From assembly GCA_009827215.1 (NCBI GenBank), contig WUAJ01000023.1, positions 1-19,259 on the forward strand: DNA of 19,259 nucleotides, written 5' to 3'. Made by a program: the position numbers and the translations under genes. Each line of letters starts with the position of its first letter. Position 1 is the stretch's first letter. This stretch comes from Phycisphaeraceae bacterium. Lineage in GTDB: Bacteria; Planctomycetota; Phycisphaerae; Phycisphaerales; UBA1924. The notes below the pieces were generated by a model. That model saw nothing but the letters and a program-made list of their open reading frames with translations. It ran no database searches and was not told the DNA's origin. Below, piece by piece: positions 1 through 7,414 of the stretch.

Positions 1-80
1 CTGGGCAGAATTCCTATGATTTTGAGATATTGGACGATCAAGAGCGTCCGATAATGATGTTGAAATTCACCTCTGAATGA
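1..80 (+). CDS. C-terminal end of an unidentified protein (partial)
   Basis: Frame 3 is open from the window edge to a TGA at 78-80 and encodes 25 residues ending in PIMMLKFTSE. The mix of acidic, aromatic and hydrophobic residues (YDFEILDDQERP) looks like real protein rather than random translation, but the piece is too short to assign to a family. It would converge on nuoI. The 119 bases between them hold only a small hairpin (121-143). Confidence 0.4.
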   Translation, partial: GQNSYDFEILDDQERPIMMLKFTSE

Positions 81-120
81 AGGTTGAATGTGAGTGCCCT
101 GCTGCATGCATCAGAAAGAC

Positions 121-143
121 CGATGGTATAAAAAGAACCATCG
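121..143. repeat. Short inverted repeat downstream of nuoI
   Basis: CGATGGT (121-127) and ACCATCG (137-143) are perfect 7-bp inverted arms around a 9-base A-rich loop. It lies 57 bases past the nuoI stop on the minus strand, between two convergent genes, where a terminator is expected. No clean run of T follows on either strand (GGTCTTTCTG on minus), so terminator function is only a possibility. Confidence 0.35.
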
Positions 144-199
144 TTACAGACAGAACTCGAAGACTGAGCGAATTTTTTCTGAATGAACGCGGGAGTGAA

Positions 200-745
200 T
201 CAGAGCGGCTTCTGATCGATCGTGAGGTCGTAGATAGAGAGGAGTTTGGTCTTGTCGTAAATCATTTCCTGTCGGCTCTTCCCGACCACATCATAGAGAG
301 GGGTCAGTTCGATCGCGTCAACGGGGCATGCTTCTTCGCACATGCCGCAGAAGATGCAGCGGAGCTCGTCGATCTCGAATTTCGCGGGGTATTTCTCGCG
401 ATCATCCCAAGGGGATTCCGCGGCTTCGATGTGGATGCAGTTCGCTGGACAAATAGTGGGGCACATCATGCACGCAACGCATTTCACGCGTCCCGCGGCG
501 TCTTTGTTGAGGCGGTGCACCCCTCGGAAGTTGCTCGGCTCGATCCCGCCTTTTTCGACGGGGAGGTCCTCACGGCGTTCTTCAGGGTACTGCATCGTGT
601 AGCTGGTGCGTCCCTGTCCGAAGGAGGTGAAGAAGTGACGGAGCGTGGTCCCGAATCCCCCGAAAATCGCAGGGAGATAGACGGCCTCCATCGAGGTCAT
701 CGGCTTGGGGGTGATGTCTTTGATCTGGTCGTCTGGGATGCTCAT
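200..745 (-). CDS. nuoI: NADH-quinone oxidoreductase subunit I (8Fe ferredoxin subunit of complex I)
   Basis: NuoI carries the two 4Fe-4S clusters (N6a, N6b) that pass electrons along the peripheral arm of respiratory complex I. Both ferredoxin motifs are intact: CVACMMCPTICP at about residues 89-100 and CIFCGMCEEACP at about 130-141 (numbered from the ATG at 745), giving CxxCxxCxxxCP twice. The N-terminal part (AVYLPAIFGGFGTTLRHFF) matches the amphipathic membrane-associated helix of NuoI. The length, 181 aa, is normal. A GTG start at 769 would extend the protein by 8 residues. I prefer 745 because a TATACT box lies inside that extension, ending 9 bases before this ATG, and no Shine-Dalgarno is visible for either start. 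No other nuo gene is adjacent, so the gene stands alone. Identification is secure; the start is less so. Confidence 0.93.
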   Translation of the reverse strand: MSIPDDQIKDITPKPMTSMEAVYLPAIFGGFGTTLRHFFTSFGQGRTSYTMQYPEERREDLPVEKGGIEPSNFRGVHRLNKDAAGRVKCVACMMCPTICPANCIHIEAAESPWDDREKYPAKFEIDELRCIFCGMCEEACPVDAIELTPLYDVVGKSRQEMIYDKTKLLSIYDLTIDQKPL

Positions 746-754
746 ATCGGTGTG

Positions 755-839
755 AGTATAGCGGCTCACGGAGCGGGTTGGGGAGTGATCATCGTCCAGA
801 ATGTGGGTTTGGATGCGAGTATCTTGAGCCGGCTATGAT
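755..839. promoter_or_regulatory. Divergent promoter region between nuoI and the 848 gene
   Basis: On the minus strand TATACT (755-760) ends 9 bases before the nuoI ATG. On the plus strand TATGAT (834-839) ends 8 bases before the ATG at 848. That spacing puts the expected transcription start at or next to each start codon. Upstream -35 matches are weak (TTGGAT at 809-814 with a long 19-base spacer for the plus gene). I infer two back-to-back promoters making leaderless or nearly leaderless messages. Confidence 0.45.
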
Positions 840-847
840 TCTGAGTT

Positions 848-1696
848 ATGACCGATCGCCGGCCCGGACCCCCATTATTCGAACTACTCAATAAGGATCA
901 GCCTGATCCTGATGATCGGCGTGACTCTGAGCATCAGCAACCTGAGCAGCAAGAACAGTCCAGTAGCACTCCAACGCCGCAGAGTGAGCGTGCGGAGGAG
1001 CGTGTAGCTCAGCGATCCGCTGGGGTCTCGCGTGCTGAACGATCCGCCGCTACAATGCCGGAAGAACCCACCCAAGGCGAGGGAGGGGTTGTATTGAGCA
1101 TGTCTCGCGTGTACCTCCTGATCGCATTGGCGGCGGTGGTCATGGTGCTGGTGTGGGCATTCGCGTACAAGACCGGTGTTTCTGACGGCAAACGCGAGAT
1201 GGAGACCCTGATTTCCGACAAGCCGTTGGTGCTCCCTCCAAATGAGGTAGTGAATCAGGGATCGAGTGGATCTGTTGTCGATGATTCTGATGTCGGGGAA
1301 CCTCCCAGAGTCCCCGCTCGTCCGGCTCAAGCCGTGATGACCGCTCAGGGGTATACCGAAGCGGATCCACGCGTTTCAGGGAACAACTATCTGCAGCTCG
1401 CGACGCTCCCTACCGAACAGGCGGCTGACGCGGTGCTGTTTATGAACGAGAACGGGATCTCAATCATCGGGGTCCCAGTGGTCGACTCGAGCGTTCGAGC
1501 AGGCAATAATCCCTCCCGCTATACCCTGTACTCCATTGGGCTTGCGGTCCCTGGCGGATCTCAGTTCGGCGCAATGGAGTCACAACGCAACGAGCACAAG
1601 CGAGCGATCGCGAATCTCGGAGAGCGTTGGCAGCGGGAACGCCGCGGCGGATCGGACTTTGGAGAGTCCAAGACGCAGTGGGTGAAGTACAACTAA
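848..1696 (+). CDS. Single-pass membrane protein with disordered N-terminus and SPOR-like C-terminal domain
   Basis: The 282-residue product has a Pro/Gln/Ser/Glu-rich, probably disordered cytoplasmic region (residues 1-80), one transmembrane helix at about 86-107 (VYLLIALAAVVMVLVWAFAY), a linker, and a compact C-terminal domain (about 178-282). That domain begins NNYLQLATLPTEQAADAVLFMNENG and later has RYTLYSIG. An aromatic-Q-hydrophobic strand, a helix, and a later Y-L-Y strand recall SPOR domains, which bind denuded peptidoglycan glycans, but the match is weak and I treat it as a hypothesis. The start is supported by TATGAT eight bases upstream; there is no Shine-Dalgarno. The small basic protein gene follows after 43 bases on the same strand. 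Confidence 0.75.
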   Translation: MTDRRPGPPLFELLNKDQPDPDDRRDSEHQQPEQQEQSSSTPTPQSERAEERVAQRSAGVSRAERSAATMPEEPTQGEGGVVLSMSRVYLLIALAAVVMVLVWAFAYKTGVSDGKREMETLISDKPLVLPPNEVVNQGSSGSVVDDSDVGEPPRVPARPAQAVMTAQGYTEADPRVSGNNYLQLATLPTEQAADAVLFMNENGISIIGVPVVDSSVRAGNNPSRYTLYSIGLAVPGGSQFGAMESQRNEHKRAIANLGERWQRERRGGSDFGESKTQWVKYN

Positions 1697-1739
1697 GCGG
1701 GCGAGTCCCGAGCATTTGAGAAGACAAACGGAGCACGCC

Positions 1740-1895
1740 ATGAGTATCCACTCCTCACTGAAGACCGAAGGCAACCTGACCACCAAGCGCACTGTGATGA
1801 CCCGCACCGAGCGTGTCGCGGCGCTCAAGGACGAAAAGAAGCACACCAACAAAGACGGTGCGCTCGGTCTTCCAAAGACCAAAGTCCGCGAGTAA
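1740..1895 (+). CDS. Small basic protein (51 aa; resembles TIGR04137 family)
   Basis: ATG at 1740 to TAA at 1893-1895 encodes a 51-residue Lys/Arg-rich protein: MSIHSSLKTEGN, then TRTERVAALKDEKK, ending GLPKTKVRE. The pattern SLK, then R-T-R-ER-x-x-x-LK, then GLPK-x-(K/R)-(V/I) is what I recall of the 'small basic protein' family TIGR04137 of Chlamydiae, Verrucomicrobia and Planctomycetes, thought to be ribosome-associated. Its exact role is unknown to me. A Shine-Dalgarno CGGAG (1729-1733) precedes the ATG by 6 bases. The aminotransferase at 1956 follows 60 bases later and has its own ribosome site. Confidence 0.8.
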   Translation: MSIHSSLKTEGNLTTKRTVMTRTERVAALKDEKKHTNKDGALGLPKTKVRE

Positions 1896-1955
1896 TCAGC
1901 ACAAGCGGGTGGGGTTCGTCTCTCCATTCAGACAACTCAACGAAAAGAGGTTGAC

Positions 1956-3155
1956 ATGATTGAGCAGCTCATTGCGGATCGTGCGGGCGCGATCGATGCA
2001 TCCGGAATCCGTCGAATCTTCAACCTCGCGTCCACGCTCAAGGACCCGATCAACCTTTCGATCGGTCAACCCGATTTCCCGGTCCCTGAACCGATCCGCA
2101 GTGCCGCGATCGACGCGGTCGCGAATCACCAGAACGGATACACACTCACGCAAGGCGATCCCAAGCTGCTGGCGCGCGTCATCGAGTGGCTCAAACTCGA
2201 TCTGGGATGGGACTGCGCCGTGACTGGTCAGGGAGCAGCGGGGCAACCAACCGCGTTTGTGACCTCAGGGACCAGCGGGGCGCTCACGCTCGCGTTTATG
2301 GCGCTGCTCAACCCTGGAGACGAGTGCATCATCCCTGATCCGTACTTCGTGTGCTATCCGCACCTCGCGACGCTTTGTGGCGCGAAGGCTGTTCCGTGTG
2401 ATACGTATCCTGATTTCCGATTGACTGCGGAGCGTGTGGAGCCGTTGATGAATGAGCGGACGAAGTTTGTGCTGCTCAATACCCCTTCGAATCCGTCGGG
2501 CGTGGTGATCAGCAAGGAAGAGGGCGCGAAGCTGCGGGCGCTGTGCAAGTCCAAAGGCGTGCTGCTGATCTCAGATGAGATCTACGACGAGTTTGTCTTT
2601 AGCGAATCGCTTGGTGATGTCGCGAAGGGTGATGCGTCCATGAAGCGTTGTCCGTCTCCGGCGCGTGAGGACGGGGCTCACGAGGACACGCTGCTCATCC
2701 GCGGATTCGGTAAGACCTACGGCTGCACCGGTTGGCGCCTCGGATATGTCGCGGGACCATCGGCGATAGTCGATCAGATGTCCAAGCTCCAGCAGTACAC
2801 CTATGTGTGTGCTCCCGCTCCGCTGCAAGCGGGAGTGGTCGCGAGCTTTGAAACGGATATGAGCGCCCATGTCGCGGAGTATGAATCGCGCCGGGACATG
2901 GTCATCGAGCGACTCTCCAAGCACACCAAGGTCGCGATTCCCGGCGGCGCGTTCTACGCGTTTATCGAGGTCCCGGAATCCCTCGGACTCAGCGGGACAC
3001 AGTTCGCGGAGAAGTGCATCGAGCGCGAGCTGCTCGTGATCCCCGGCGGCGCGTTCTCTGAGCGGGACACGCACTTCCGCATCAGCTTCGCGACTGCACG
3101 CGAGCGATTGGAGAAGGGCCTCGATATCCTCGAATCCCTGCTCAGCGGCAATTGA
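1956..3155 (+). CDS. Pyridoxal-phosphate aminotransferase, class I/II (aspartate/aromatic type)
   Basis: A fold-type I transaminase of 399 aa, the usual length. Landmarks are SIGQPDF at residues 35-41 (substrate and N-terminal arm region), TSGTSGAL near 103-110 (phosphate-binding turn), NTPSNPSG at 175-182 (cofactor Asn), SDEIYDEF at 206-213 (Asp207 and Tyr210 for the pyridine ring), and RGFGKTYGCTGWRLGY, where Lys253 is the Schiff-base lysine. HFRISFA near the C-terminus holds the substrate-carboxylate arginine. A hydrophilic insert (about 219-245, KGDASMKRCPSPAREDGAH) sits just before the lysine motif. Substrate cannot be fixed from sequence; aspartate, aromatic or other amino acids are all possible. 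The ATG is preceded by AAGAGG about 6 bases upstream. It converges with the minus-strand pair downstream. Confidence 0.9.
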   Translation: MIEQLIADRAGAIDASGIRRIFNLASTLKDPINLSIGQPDFPVPEPIRSAAIDAVANHQNGYTLTQGDPKLLARVIEWLKLDLGWDCAVTGQGAAGQPTAFVTSGTSGALTLAFMALLNPGDECIIPDPYFVCYPHLATLCGAKAVPCDTYPDFRLTAERVEPLMNERTKFVLLNTPSNPSGVVISKEEGAKLRALCKSKGVLLISDEIYDEFVFSESLGDVAKGDASMKRCPSPAREDGAHEDTLLIRGFGKTYGCTGWRLGYVAGPSAIVDQMSKLQQYTYVCAPAPLQAGVVASFETDMSAHVAEYESRRDMVIERLSKHTKVAIPGGAFYAFIEVPESLGLSGTQFAEKCIERELLVIPGGAFSERDTHFRISFATARERLEKGLDILESLLSGN

Positions 3156-3161
3156 TCAGGT

Positions 3162-4058
3162 TTAGAAGCGGATCTGGAGTCTCGCGAAGAGACCCTCTTG
3201 GTTCAGATCGGTCGTCACGGCTCCGAGGTCGAACTCGGAACGGATGATCTGGTATCCAGCACTCAGTCCAACGCGATCAGAGATCCGCCAGTCAGACTTA
3301 GCGTGGAATCCGACCAACGAAGAACCCATATTGAGCGATTGGGTAGTTGCTTCGCCGCTGAGTGACCAATCGCGTGAAATATTCCATCGAACAGAAGATC
3401 CGATGGTCGGCACAGCGATGACCTTATGGGTTGCATCGAGGATGTCGGTGCTTCCACCGCTTTGCACGCTCTTCGAAACATTCGCTTCAATCGCAGTGAC
3501 ACCTGAAGTCAACGAAAAATCGAGCGCCCCTGTCGAAGCGGCTTTCCATTCCAGTTCCATCTCGTAGAAGTTGTATTCGCCTTCGCGTTGTGTGAGTGAC
3601 GCAACAGAGTTGTCGGATCCTGGAAGCGAACCTGAACTCCCTGAAATGTCACCATCATTGAAGGTGGTATTGCGATCTACTGAGAAGCGGAGATCTGTGC
3701 TTTCAGACTTAATCGAAGTGGTCGAGTAAAACAGGTCCTTGATACCTTCATCATCAATGTCACGGATTGTGCCGTCGAGCGTCATCCGGAAATCGTTGTT
3801 CTTTGAGTTGGGTTGGACGAGTTCAATATCAGCGCCTTGAGCGCGAAGATCTGTCAATCGTTTGGTGTTGATGGTGATGCGTTCCGACTTGAGTTGCGAT
3901 CTGTTTGCGATCACACTCGCGTACTCACCTTCAGGATGAAGCATCACGCGCGGGCCGTAGTACGCCCAAGCGGTTGATGGCGCCGTGGCAAGCACACACG
4001 CAACGCTGAAACCGAGTTGTGAGAATCGTGTCCGACTCATACCGGGAATTGTGGACAT
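3162..4058 (-). CDS. Predicted outer-membrane beta-barrel-like protein
   Basis: No family recognised. The product (298 aa from the ATG at 4058) has a signal peptide ending in ATAPSTAWA before YYGPRVMLHP. The mature part is full of alternating polar/hydrophobic stretches such as ALDFSLTSGVTAIEANVS, VRWNISRDWSLSGEATTQ and VGLSAGYQIIRSEFDLG, and it ends LFARLQIRF. A terminal Phe after an amphipathic strand is the usual outer-membrane insertion signal. Start alternatives are a TTG at 4076 that overlaps the upstream stop (TTGA), ATG 4067, ATG 4058 and ATG 4040. I chose 4058 because GAGG lies just upstream. The overlap with the hydrolase gene implies one transcript and possible translational coupling. 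Codon use is less GC-rich than in the flanking aminotransferases. Confidence 0.7.
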   Translation of the reverse strand: MSTIPGMSRTRFSQLGFSVACVLATAPSTAWAYYGPRVMLHPEGEYASVIANRSQLKSERITINTKRLTDLRAQGADIELVQPNSKNNDFRMTLDGTIRDIDDEGIKDLFYSTTSIKSESTDLRFSVDRNTTFNDGDISGSSGSLPGSDNSVASLTQREGEYNFYEMELEWKAASTGALDFSLTSGVTAIEANVSKSVQSGGSTDILDATHKVIAVPTIGSSVRWNISRDWSLSGEATTQSLNMGSSLVGFHAKSDWRISDRVGLSAGYQIIRSEFDLGAVTTDLNQEGLFARLQIRF

Positions 4059-4072
4059 ACGCCTCATAAAAG

Positions 4073-4924
4073 TCAAATCGGCGTTTGGGTGTGGTTCGTG
4101 TCCACAAACTTAGTGATCAACTCGATGACATCCCTCAGTTGGGGTGATATTTGCCCGTCCTGTGGCGCAGGATTGGCCGTATTGAGCACATGATCCGCTC
4201 CTTGGATCGGAGTCACCTGTGTATTGAGTGCGGATGCGATTCGTTCACCGGCAGCGAATGGCACGCCTGGATCTTCTGTGCCGTGCAAAACTAGTGATGG
4301 GAGTCGAATAGTTGTGCACAATGAAAGAACATCGTGCGACGCTGGATCATCGATTTGTTCTTGGAGCCAAGCGGCGTTGATAGGAAGGTCTTGTCCAGTG
4401 CGGGCGCTTGGTGTGGTCATCGAGCCGGATTGAAGCAGAGTATGCTGTTGCTCCTCACTCAGTCCATTGCATCGATCCACAGCATTGATCGTGATGAGTC
4501 CCGCAAGATGCAAGGTCTCATCGCGACCTGCTGTGAGCAAAGTTGTGGCGCCGCCTCTTGAGTGTCCCGCAAGAAAGAGAGGCAAGCCAGACCCATCGAT
4601 CGCGCCGGTATGGATCGCATCGATGATGCAGTGCACATCCTCGACCTGTCGATTCCAAGTGTCTTGCGCGAAGAGATCAGGGCGCTCAAAGGTTGATATC
4701 TGATTGGTCATCCCGGAGCAAGAGAAGTTGAACCGATGGACAAGTATGTCGTTATCAGCGAGTGCGTGAGCAAGCACCGGGAGAAAGCCGTAGTCTTTGT
4801 ATCCTTTGAAGCCATGGAGTAAGAGCACGCTCGCTTTGGGTTTCCCAGCAGGGTGATCAGTGTTCCCGAGGATATCGAGACCGCGATTGTTCTTGATGGT
4901 CCATTCAGAGGTTTGGATGCTCAT
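4073..4924 (-). CDS. Alpha/beta hydrolase (serine aminopeptidase/dienelactone hydrolase-like)
   Basis: A 283-aa alpha/beta hydrolase with no signal peptide. Visible elements are the oxyanion-hole strand VLLLHGFKGYKDYGF (33-47), nucleophile elbow AGHSRGG with Ser122, acid LVLHGTEDPGVPF with Asp218, and catalytic His245 in QGADHVLN. A segment resembling VHRFNFSCSGMT replaces the familiar D-x-R-G-x-G-x-S of lipases. Its layout is close to cytoplasmic carboxylesterases and the S33/hydrolase_4 group; the substrate is unknown. It is the first gene of a minus-strand pair, its stop overlapping the alternative TTG start of the barrel-like protein. No good Shine-Dalgarno precedes the ATG. Confidence 0.85.
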   Translation of the reverse strand: MSIQTSEWTIKNNRGLDILGNTDHPAGKPKASVLLLHGFKGYKDYGFLPVLAHALADNDILVHRFNFSCSGMTNQISTFERPDLFAQDTWNRQVEDVHCIIDAIHTGAIDGSGLPLFLAGHSRGGATTLLTAGRDETLHLAGLITINAVDRCNGLSEEQQHTLLQSGSMTTPSARTGQDLPINAAWLQEQIDDPASHDVLSLCTTIRLPSLVLHGTEDPGVPFAAGERIASALNTQVTPIQGADHVLNTANPAPQDGQISPQLRDVIELITKFVDTNHTQTPI

Positions 4925-4967
4925 GCGGTATTGTTCGCGTGAAATTGCCCTTAAGCGATGGATCGGC

Positions 4968-4973
4968 TACGCT
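4968..4973 (+). promoter_or_regulatory. Putative -10 box of the LOG-family gene
   Basis: TACGCT at 4968-4973 ends exactly 8 bases before the ATG at 4982, and TTGCCC (4945-4950) lies 17 bases upstream as a possible -35. There is no Shine-Dalgarno between the box and the ATG. Together this suggests a leaderless message beginning at the ATG. Confidence 0.45.
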
Positions 4974-4981
4974 GTCTCTTT

Positions 4982-5707
4982 ATGGGTAAGCAAGACAGAG
5001 AACATCGAAGCTTGGATATCCCTTGGGGGAAGCGTCCTCCAAAGGGAGGAGAGCACGATCTGCTCAAGGGGCCGCGTCTTCGCCGTCAGGAACTCTGGAC
5101 GGCGATGAAGGTCTTTGCGGAGTTCATCCGTGGATTCCGTAAGATGCACTTCATTGGACCATGCGTGACGGTCTTTGGTTCCGCACGCTTTGAAGAGGAT
5201 CACGAGTACTACAAGCTGGCGCGTGCTACCGGCGCGGCGCTGGCGCGTGCTGGATATGGCGTGATGACGGGTGGGGGGCCCGGCATCATGGAAGCCGCGA
5301 ATCGCGGAGCGCGTGATGAAGGCGGCTTGTCTCTGGGATGCAATATCGAACTCCCGATGGAGCAGTTCCCCAATCCGTACCTCGACCGCTTCGTAGACTT
5401 CAACTACTTCTTCGTCCGCAAGGTCATGCTCGTGAAGTATTCCAAAGCATTCATCGTCATGCCTGGAGGGTTCGGGACGATGGACGAGATCTTCGAAACA
5501 CTCGTGCTGATCCAGACCAAGAAGATCGAGCGTTTCCCGATCATCGTGATGGGCCGTGACTTTTGGGAACACATGCGTGACTTCGTCAACGAAGCACTGA
5601 TCTCACACGCGACAATCGATCCAGCGGATATGGACCTTGTGCAGTGGACGGATGACCCAGAAGAAGCGGTCGAGATGATCGCTCGCTACACCGCGAATGG
5701 TTCTTAA
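4982..5707 (+). CDS. LOG family protein (nucleoside 5'-monophosphate phosphoribohydrolase / TIGR00730 type)
   Basis: The Rossmann-like core carries both signatures of the LOG or 'lysine decarboxylase-like' family: GGGPGIMEAANRGA and MPGGFGTMDEIFE (the PGGxGTxxE motif). Family members usually hydrolyse purine or cytokinin nucleoside monophosphates to base plus ribose 5-phosphate, despite the common 'lysine decarboxylase' label. The N-terminus has about 40 extra basic, hydrophilic residues (GKQDREHRSLDIPWGKRPPKGGEHD) before the core, as in longer bacterial versions. Start 4982 (241 aa) is preferred over 4958 because of the TACGCT box eight bases upstream of it. It is convergent with the class IV aminotransferase; the two reading frames overlap by 4 bases at their stops. 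Confidence 0.9.
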   Translation: MGKQDREHRSLDIPWGKRPPKGGEHDLLKGPRLRRQELWTAMKVFAEFIRGFRKMHFIGPCVTVFGSARFEEDHEYYKLARATGAALARAGYGVMTGGGPGIMEAANRGARDEGGLSLGCNIELPMEQFPNPYLDRFVDFNYFFVRKVMLVKYSKAFIVMPGGFGTMDEIFETLVLIQTKKIERFPIIVMGRDFWEHMRDFVNEALISHATIDPADMDLVQWTDDPEEAVEMIARYTANGS

Positions 5708-6642
5708 CAGACCTGAACACCTTCGTGCTTGGTCTTCTCGATGAACAGCTCGCTGAGTTTTTTGGTCATCGGTCCCATTGAGCCGGTGCCGATGGTTCGC
5801 CCGTCGATGGTGCCGACCCATGCGAGTTCGCCCATGGTGCCTGTGGTGAAGCACTCGTCGGCGTTGTAGACATGCGTGAGCGAGATGTCGCGCTCGATGC
5901 AAGGGATGCTGTGTTCGTTGCAGATGTCGATGATTGTCTGGCGCGTGATCCCCTCCGGACACGCGGCGGTGGTTGAGGTCTGCACCACAGGAGTCGGATC
6001 TCCAGCATGCGCTGGGTAGGGGGCGACGATGAACACATGAGTCGCGTTGGCTTCGGCGAGGAATCCACGCTGATCGAGCATGAGCGCGTCGTCGGCGCCC
6101 GATGCGTTGGCTTCGACCTTAGCCATGATCGATTGGATGAGGTTGTTGTGATGGATGTTGGGGTCCATCGTGTCGGATGAGAAGCGGCGGATGCTGCTGG
6201 TCGAGAGCGTCAACCCTCTCGATCCCTCGGCGTCGCGATACACGGGAGGTTTGTGCTCGGCGAGGACGATCAGCGTTGGTCCCGACTGGTTGAGTCTTGG
6301 GTCCATCCCCGAGGTGATCTTGGTCCCGCGCGAGAGGGTAATGCGGATGTGCACGCCGTCGGTCATGTTGTTGGCGGCGAGGGTTTTCTTGATCTGCTCA
6401 ACCAGCTCGTCGCGCGTCGGGATCTGCGTGAACGCGAGCGCTTTGGCGCTACGCTGCAATCGCTGGAGGTGTTCGTCGAGTTTGAAGATCTTCCCGCTGT
6501 AGACGCGGAGTCCTTCCCACACGCCGTCGCCTCCTTGGACGAGTGAGTCGAAGGGTGAGATCCCGGCGTGGTCGCGGTGGATGAGCTCGCCGTTGATGTT
6601 GATGAGGAGGTCTTTGTTTTTGACGTTGAACTTCTGGAGCAT
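5704..6642 (-). CDS. Class IV aminotransferase-like protein with His in place of the catalytic Lys
   Basis: A 312-aa protein of the branched-chain/D-amino-acid aminotransferase fold (class IV). Conserved pieces are GGDGVWEGLRVYSGKIFKLDEHLQRL (38-63), IRITLSRG (99-106), the pyridine-nitrogen Glu197 in GFLAEANATHVF, and the phosphate loop TTGTMGEL (266-272). The segment that should contain the PLP lysine (IKxxN in D-amino-acid transaminases) reads NIHHNNLIQSIMAKVEA, so His164 and His165 stand there; codons CAT and CAC at 6153-6148 confirm it. The protein is therefore probably not an ordinary transaminase. It lies 9 bases after the sulfotransferase-like gene, in one operon. From memory, plant 'branched-chain-amino-acid aminotransferase-like' proteins fuse these two domains in the same order and also read IHHNN. 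Family is secure, activity unknown. Confidence 0.88.
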   Translation of the reverse strand: MLQKFNVKNKDLLININGELIHRDHAGISPFDSLVQGGDGVWEGLRVYSGKIFKLDEHLQRLQRSAKALAFTQIPTRDELVEQIKKTLAANNMTDGVHIRITLSRGTKITSGMDPRLNQSGPTLIVLAEHKPPVYRDAEGSRGLTLSTSSIRRFSSDTMDPNIHHNNLIQSIMAKVEANASGADDALMLDQRGFLAEANATHVFIVAPYPAHAGDPTPVVQTSTTAACPEGITRQTIIDICNEHSIPCIERDISLTHVYNADECFTTGTMGELAWVGTIDGRTIGTGSMGPMTKKLSELFIEKTKHEGVQVC

Positions 6643-6651
6643 GTGTGTTCT

Positions 6652-7407
6652 CTAGAGCTTGTGTTGTGCGAGTTGATCGTAGATCGCTTGGCAATCTTCG
6701 AGGACTCCCCTGAGTCGATCGGGGACTGGTTCATCCTTGGGGACATACGGCGAGAATCCGGTGGATTGATAGACACTTGCGTACCAGTGGGGCGCCCACA
6801 CGCCGTCTTCTGGACGAGGTCCGGGCTCCCACGCGAGCATCGAGCAATCGAATGGGACACCGATGTGATTGCAGAGGGTGTTTAGAGTCTTTGCAGGATC
6901 GGTGAGGACATCCTTTGAATCCAGCACGACCGGCAGTGTGTTTGTGTGCAATCGAATCCACTCAAAGATCCGCAGCAGCTGCGGAAGTCCGAGGTCTTCC
7001 GGGGTTGGGTTGTCGATGACCTTGATGAAACTCGTAATCATCGCGGCTGGTTCGCGGATGAGGATGCAGTTGGTGAGTGACGCGAGCCAATCCAAGCCAC
7101 AGGAATCGGTCAGATGATGCGCCATGTGCTTCTGGTACCAGATCGGTTTGGAGCTGGGGATTGGTCCTGTGAGCGCCGCGGCGAGTTTTGATGGATCGGT
7201 GTCTTGCGATTCGATGACTTGCTGATAGACCGGATGCTCGGCGCGTTTGGATTCATCGAGTGTGCTGAGGTAGTGCGCGTAGAGCGGCTCGTCGCTGACG
7301 ACGCAGTCCGCACGAGCGCCCCATGAGCGCATCATCGCCGTGGAAATGTTGCGAGGGCCGGACCACATCGCGATCCGAGTGCTGCTCTGGGGGTTCTGAG
7401 CGGTCAT
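6652..7407 (-). CDS. Sulfotransferase-like P-loop protein, partner of the class IV aminotransferase
   Basis: The product (251 aa from the ATG at 7407) opens with IAMWSGPRNISTAMMRSW, a sulfotransferase-type phosphate-binding loop (5'-PSB-like), followed by DEPLYAHYL. ILIREPAAMITSF corresponds to the 3'-phosphate motif, and later come VVLDSKDVLTDPAKTL and EDGVWAPHWYASVYQSTGF. The last block is the most distinctive part and, from memory, is shared with the N-terminal half of plant aminotransferase-like fusion proteins. No substrate can be named. The frame stays open to 7446, but a start there would overlap the divergent esterase, so the internal ATG at 7407 is preferred. No Shine-Dalgarno is visible. 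First gene of a two-gene operon with the next ORF 9 bases downstream. Confidence 0.82.
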   Translation of the reverse strand: MTAQNPQSSTRIAMWSGPRNISTAMMRSWGARADCVVSDEPLYAHYLSTLDESKRAEHPVYQQVIESQDTDPSKLAAALTGPIPSSKPIWYQKHMAHHLTDSCGLDWLASLTNCILIREPAAMITSFIKVIDNPTPEDLGLPQLLRIFEWIRLHTNTLPVVLDSKDVLTDPAKTLNTLCNHIGVPFDCSMLAWEPGPRPEDGVWAPHWYASVYQSTGFSPYVPKDEPVPDRLRGVLEDCQAIYDQLAQHKL

Positions 7408-7414
7408 GCTGCGG

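Noticed and set aside
77..838. A long plus-strand open frame (253 codons) opposite nuoI
   Set aside because: It is the antisense of a clear NuoI with intact ferredoxin motifs, has no recognisable domain, and is explained by GC-rich codon bias on the opposite strand.
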